The translations under genes were made by a program, and so were the position numbers. This document shows, in pieces, positions 13,201 through 15,450 of a DNA stretch of 15,450 nucleotides (its first letter is position 1; each line of letters opens with the position of its first letter). Below the pieces are notes generated by a model, which worked only from the letters and a program-made list of their open reading frames with translations, made no database searches and was not told the DNA's origin. Source of the stretch: Candidatus Sumerlaeota bacterium (GTDB lineage Bacteria > Sumerlaeota > Sumerlaeia > MWCT01); the NCBI GenBank assembly GCA_026398545.1, contig JAPLSR010000482.1:1-15450 (forward strand). The letters are read 5' to 3'.

Positions 13201-13705
13201 TGAAAAAACGGTCAAACATCTGAAGGGCGAGCCGGTGGAGGAAGACCGCCCGGTGGAAATAAAATGGGGCGTAGAGGCGTATCTCCCATCGGATTATATC
13301 CCTGTCGAATCCCAGCGTGTGGGAATTTACAAACGTCTTTCAGAGGCACGGACGCTTGAGCAAATCCGGGATATCCGGGAGGAGATGCGGGACCGCTATG
13401 GGGAGCTGCACGAGGCGGCGGAAAATCTCTTAAAAATCTCAAGCGTCAGGGTTCTGGCAATTAAAATGGGATTGCGGCGTGTCGTCCTCACCCTGAACGG
13501 TTTTAAACTCACAGCTAATGTTAATAACAACGTCCTTGCGCTTTCTGAAAAATTAAAAACAACGGCACGGGAGCTGGGAGAACGGGCATCCGTCACCATC
13601 GAAGATGAAAACACACTCCATGTGCAATATCCCAACTGGAGCAGGCAGCCGCGTCTGGACAAGGCACTGCGCCTCCTGAGCGGCTGTCCGGTATCCGCCG
13701 GTTAA
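10277..13705 (+). CDS. mfd: Transcription-repair coupling factor Mfd
   Basis: Mfd is an ATP-driven translocase that removes RNA polymerase stalled at DNA damage and recruits UvrA. At 1142 aa it is close to the E. coli length (1148). Order of parts: UvrB-like N-terminal module (about 1-340, with FPAWENLPYEP); CarD-like polymerase-interaction domain (about 474-540, RRGDYVVHVEHGIGQF); helicase core with Walker A GDVAYGKTE (624-632), DEEQ (725-728), TATPIPRT and motif VI QLRGRVGR (894-901); the TRG translocation block ending DLEIRGSGNLLG; and the C-terminal D7 domain. Most Mfd proteins have GDVGFGKTE at Walker A; Ala-Tyr here is a mild change and the catalytic Lys630 and Thr631 remain. The frame also allows TTG 10265. 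I prefer ATG 10277, because GCGGCGGGG (10254-10262) is too close to the TTG. The next gene starts ten bases after the stop, which suggests cotranscription. Confidence 0.97.
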   Translation: MNRLLTFQLDQITVTSAFQRLQSNLSTGQSETVISGFAGSSLAYLLTALARKSARPVLVISSRRERAEELMDDLEFFGVNTVYHFPAWENLPYEPEEPHTEIAARQMDAYGAMLRIRNGEKWQAGEAPVILAPVDALFQKLLSHGFYGQKCFRISRGEAVNLDSLSARLINAGYERTAVVETRGEFSIRGGIVDIFTLTHQDPIRLDLIGREVESIRPFDPYTQRSSQPKESLEEIIIPPARLSMMLRESVNNNIPLVPIFDYLSGDTIIFLDDRESFKTQSEHFEQLVERQYFEVSAKGEGVIPPMQLYTNWETLATHFERYQIVSHSLLPVGNGQMSGLIRFQTASFQDVRPSLDYYLDVLKIRQARGYHINVVCDNEGQLQRFDELLREREVSAATFVNGAFSAGAILQAGTSEELREIVLSIGGLHEGFIMPDARVLFITDREIFGRYKRRHVYRRIYKGEPVSAPSEFRRGDYVVHVEHGIGQFLGIRTQMIDGHNVDLLEILYAEDTRLLVPVDKIRYIQKYSVMDNLQPPLDELGSKAWLARRKKTETRIFEMAEELLNLYAQRKIAGGYAYNPDTVWQSEFESSFIYDETPDQITAIEQVKRDLETLKPMDRLVCGDVAYGKTEVAIRAAFKVAQEGKQVTLLAPTTILSQQHYNTFSERFAEYPFKVEMLSRFRTHSEQKKILERLKNGEISIIIGTHRLLSKDVEFCDLGLVIVDEEQRFGVRHKERLKELRTSVDFLTLTATPIPRTLYMALSGLRDLSIINTPPPNRLPIRTKIIHWDDELIRESLLREMNRSGQIFFVHNRIQTIEQVARHLLNIVPELKIGVAHGRLNEHELEQVMVDFIDKKYDLLLSTTIIENGLDIPNVNTIIINRADAFGLAQLYQLRGRVGRDVRQAYAYLITPTGEAITNAAVRRLAAIEEFTELGVGFNIAMRDLEIRGSGNLLGKEQHGCIISVGFDLYCSLLEKTVKHLKGEPVEEDRPVEIKWGVEAYLPSDYIPVESQRVGIYKRLSEARTLEQIRDIREEMRDRYGELHEAAENLLKISSVRVLAIKMGLRRVVLTLNGFKLTANVNNNVLALSEKLKTTARELGERASVTIEDENTLHVQYPNWSRQPRLDKALRLLSGCPVSAG

Positions 13706-13715
13706 AGGTGGTTAA

Positions 13716-15450
13716 ATGACATCCCCGAGCAAGAGCATTATTCTTGTGATGGTTATACTTCTCTCTTCAGGTGTGGCTCGCGGAGACCGCATCATTTTGA
13801 AAAACAAAAGAACCATTACCGGTCGCCTTACAGAAAAGGGGAACGACAGAATCACCATTCAAAGCCATAGTGAAGCCCTGACATTTCATGAGGATGACAT
13901 ATTGGAAATCGTGGAGGAGACGCCTGCTGAAAATTTTCTGCTGGATGCCCAATCAAAAACCGTCACGGGAAATCTTGCCGGGGCATTTGATTCCTATGCC
14001 GAATCACTTTCCGCGGGTCTGCCATATAATCGCCTCGAAGAACACATCCTTTTACACAGGCAGAAAATCCTTGGCGTTTTTCAGACACTGGACGGGGTAA
14101 GGAAAGAAAAGATGGGCGTTCCCATGGCAAAAATCCTCCCGCAAAGGGGACAATCCTATCTCTCTGACAGTGCCACAAGCCAGAGCCTCGATTTCGGATA
14201 CTTCATGGTGAAATTACTTTCCGAGACCGGCGGGTCCGCCAGGGCAAGGGAAATCCTTTCCTCTCTTCCACGGCGCATGTTTGACAATGACCCGGTCAAA
14301 CGCTACTTCGCACTGAAAGTCCTCAAGTCCGAAACTCTGCGGCTTGCGGAAAGCGGTGACTTCAATTCCGCCCTTGCAATCCTGGAAACCATCCAGGGGC
14401 TTGATGCAAACCTTGGCCGCTCCAGCCGCATTCTCATATATATGAAATGGGCGGCTCATCTGCGCGACCAGTCTCAGTGGAGGGAAGCCGCCGACATCTA
14501 TGCCGGACAATTGAAGCCCCTCTCCATAGAGATTGCCGCCAACCGGTTTTCCTTTCTCATCGATAAACTGCAGGGTTCGGCAAAAAATGTGGATGATTAT
14601 GCAAAAGGGATTGAGATACTTGAGAAATATGGCGTACTTCTTTCCCCCGCAGAGGCACGGAGGCATCTGGTGGAATTCTCCACTGCCGCAGGTAAACTGG
14701 CGCTGGATGACAATGATACCACAACCGCCCGTGCCTTTTTTAATCGCGTTTTCCTGACAACGGGGCAAAAAGACCCCGAACTTCTCAACCTTTGCACTTA
14801 TAAAGAGAGCGCCCTTGCCCTGAGAAATGATGACTTCCTCGGTCATTATCGTCTTGGGATATTTTGCAGAAAATCCGGTCTCATGAAAGAGGCAGAGAGG
14901 CATTTCCGCCATGCGGCAAACGCCCCCGAGCTCCGCGCCTCCGCCCTTTCCGAAATCCGCATGATGCGTGCTCACGAGCGAATTGAAAAGATAAATGAGG
15001 CAATGAAACTCTATGACCGCTCAGAATATATTGCCTCGCTTGATGCCCTCCAGCCCCTCCTGAATGATACATCCACAACAGAGGGACTGGCGGAGGCAAA
15101 TCGTCTGGCAGAACTTTGCCGCAGGAGACTCCGCGCCGAAAGTGAACAGCGCCCGATGAAGGCGCTCGTCTATTACCAGCAGGCTGAACGTCATTATCTC
15201 CTTGAAGAACATGACGCCGCCATACTTAAACTTGAAATCATCCTGGAGAATTACCCGGATACACCCATTGCGGAAAAGGCGAGAGAACTGATGCTCGCCG
15301 CAATAAAAAAACGCAACCTTGCGCAACTTGAAAAAACAACAAGAGGCGCGGATTTTTCATCGCCATCCACCACGAAAAGCGCCTCATCCAATACAAATGA
15401 TTTGAACTCGCAGATAAAAGAACTCATGAAGATACTCGGAAAAGAACAGC
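13716..15450 (+). CDS. Exported TPR-like protein, 3' end outside window
   Basis: The frame from ATG 13716 is open to the last base (578 codons) with no stop. AAAGGTGG (13704-13711) is the ribosome site and overlaps the mfd stop, so the gene is likely cotranscribed with mfd. The N-terminus is a signal peptide: Lys6, a hydrophobic core IILVMVILLSS, then a likely cut near GVA21-RGD. Residues 24-66 form a small beta domain DRIILKNKRTITGRL...ITIQS...FHEDDILEIVE, of the type often found at the start of large exported proteins in planctomycete-like bacteria. The remainder is helical, with amphipathic helix pairs in the TPR manner (WREAADIYAGQL, MKEAERHFRHAANAP, YYQQAERHYLLEEHDAAILKLEIILENYPDTP). A low-complexity Ser/Thr linker (DFSSPSTTKSASSNTND) is followed by another helix at the edge. 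The last repeat resembles BamD/YbgF-type TPRs. A periplasmic or envelope scaffold is likely; the exact role is unknown. Confidence 0.85.
   Translation, partial: MTSPSKSIILVMVILLSSGVARGDRIILKNKRTITGRLTEKGNDRITIQSHSEALTFHEDDILEIVEETPAENFLLDAQSKTVTGNLAGAFDSYAESLSAGLPYNRLEEHILLHRQKILGVFQTLDGVRKEKMGVPMAKILPQRGQSYLSDSATSQSLDFGYFMVKLLSETGGSARAREILSSLPRRMFDNDPVKRYFALKVLKSETLRLAESGDFNSALAILETIQGLDANLGRSSRILIYMKWAAHLRDQSQWREAADIYAGQLKPLSIEIAANRFSFLIDKLQGSAKNVDDYAKGIEILEKYGVLLSPAEARRHLVEFSTAAGKLALDDNDTTTARAFFNRVFLTTGQKDPELLNLCTYKESALALRNDDFLGHYRLGIFCRKSGLMKEAERHFRHAANAPELRASALSEIRMMRAHERIEKINEAMKLYDRSEYIASLDALQPLLNDTSTTEGLAEANRLAELCRRRLRAESEQRPMKALVYYQQAERHYLLEEHDAAILKLEIILENYPDTPIAEKARELMLAAIKKRNLAQLEKTTRGADFSSPSTTKSASSNTNDLNSQIKELMKILGKEQ

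Noticed and set aside
14214..14975. Antisense open frame of 253 codons at the right end
   Set aside because: It lies opposite the exported TPR-like frame, which has a signal peptide, a ribosome site and runs 578 codons; the antisense product has no plausible start context.

Overview
Bacterial window with one recognisable layout: a conserved chromosomal backbone interrupted by about 7 kb of integron-type gene cassettes. The backbone genes are metX-metW (a fused gene, 5' end outside the window), nadA, mfd and a secreted TPR-like protein that runs off the right edge. All lie on the + strand, with short gaps inside each backbone segment. Nothing here names the organism. The moderate GC, the secreted repeat protein after mfd and the integron suggest an uncultured Gram-negative-type lineage (PVC or Omnitrophota-like groups are possible), but that is a guess.

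Layout. 1-1263: C-terminal part of MetX joined in frame to MetW (methionine synthesis). 1295-2383: quinolinate synthase NadA, with Cys spacing like the Bacillus enzyme. 2384-2683: no convincing gene. 2684-9669: cassette region. 9670-10264: decayed intergenic DNA with a perfect 12-bp inverted repeat and an antisense relic that resembles a CARDB domain. 10277-13705: Mfd, transcription-repair coupling factor. 13716-end: exported protein of unknown role, truncated by the window.

Cassette region. I see seven good attC sites (2916, 3771, 4343, 6402, 8270, 8751, 9610), one weak one (7318) and one left-end remnant (5163). The good ones show 7-base R''/R' core boxes and paired L''/L' arms, nearly all with one or two unpaired bases in the left arm. 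For most cassettes the first six bases after the crossover are complementary to the R'' box near their own end, as expected of a circular cassette (TTCGAC/GTCGAAC, TTATGC/GCATAAC, TTAGAC/GTCTAAC exact; others near-exact). In order the cassettes carry a 32-aa membrane peptide, an unknown 280-aa protein, two GNAT acetyltransferases, a duplicated-domain lipoprotein, a SAM methyltransferase, a polysaccharide-deacetylase-like protein, a VOC/glyoxalase-fold protein and a second SAM methyltransferase. All are on the + strand, which is the usual cassette orientation.

Most interesting points. In the middle of the array lies the C-terminal end of an integron integrase (5292-5384), in the same orientation as the cassettes. 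About 110 bases beyond its stop is a module of two TTATACAG repeats followed by a core site (5493-5550). A clearly related module, with two TTATACGG repeats, nearly the same spacing and the same CATTGTT lead-in, starts the array at 2684-2744. I read these as two copies of a lineage-specific attI. The region would then be two tandem integron arrays, or one duplicated array, that have lost a functional integrase. The layout intI 3' end - attI - cassettes is that of 'reverse-integrase' integrons.
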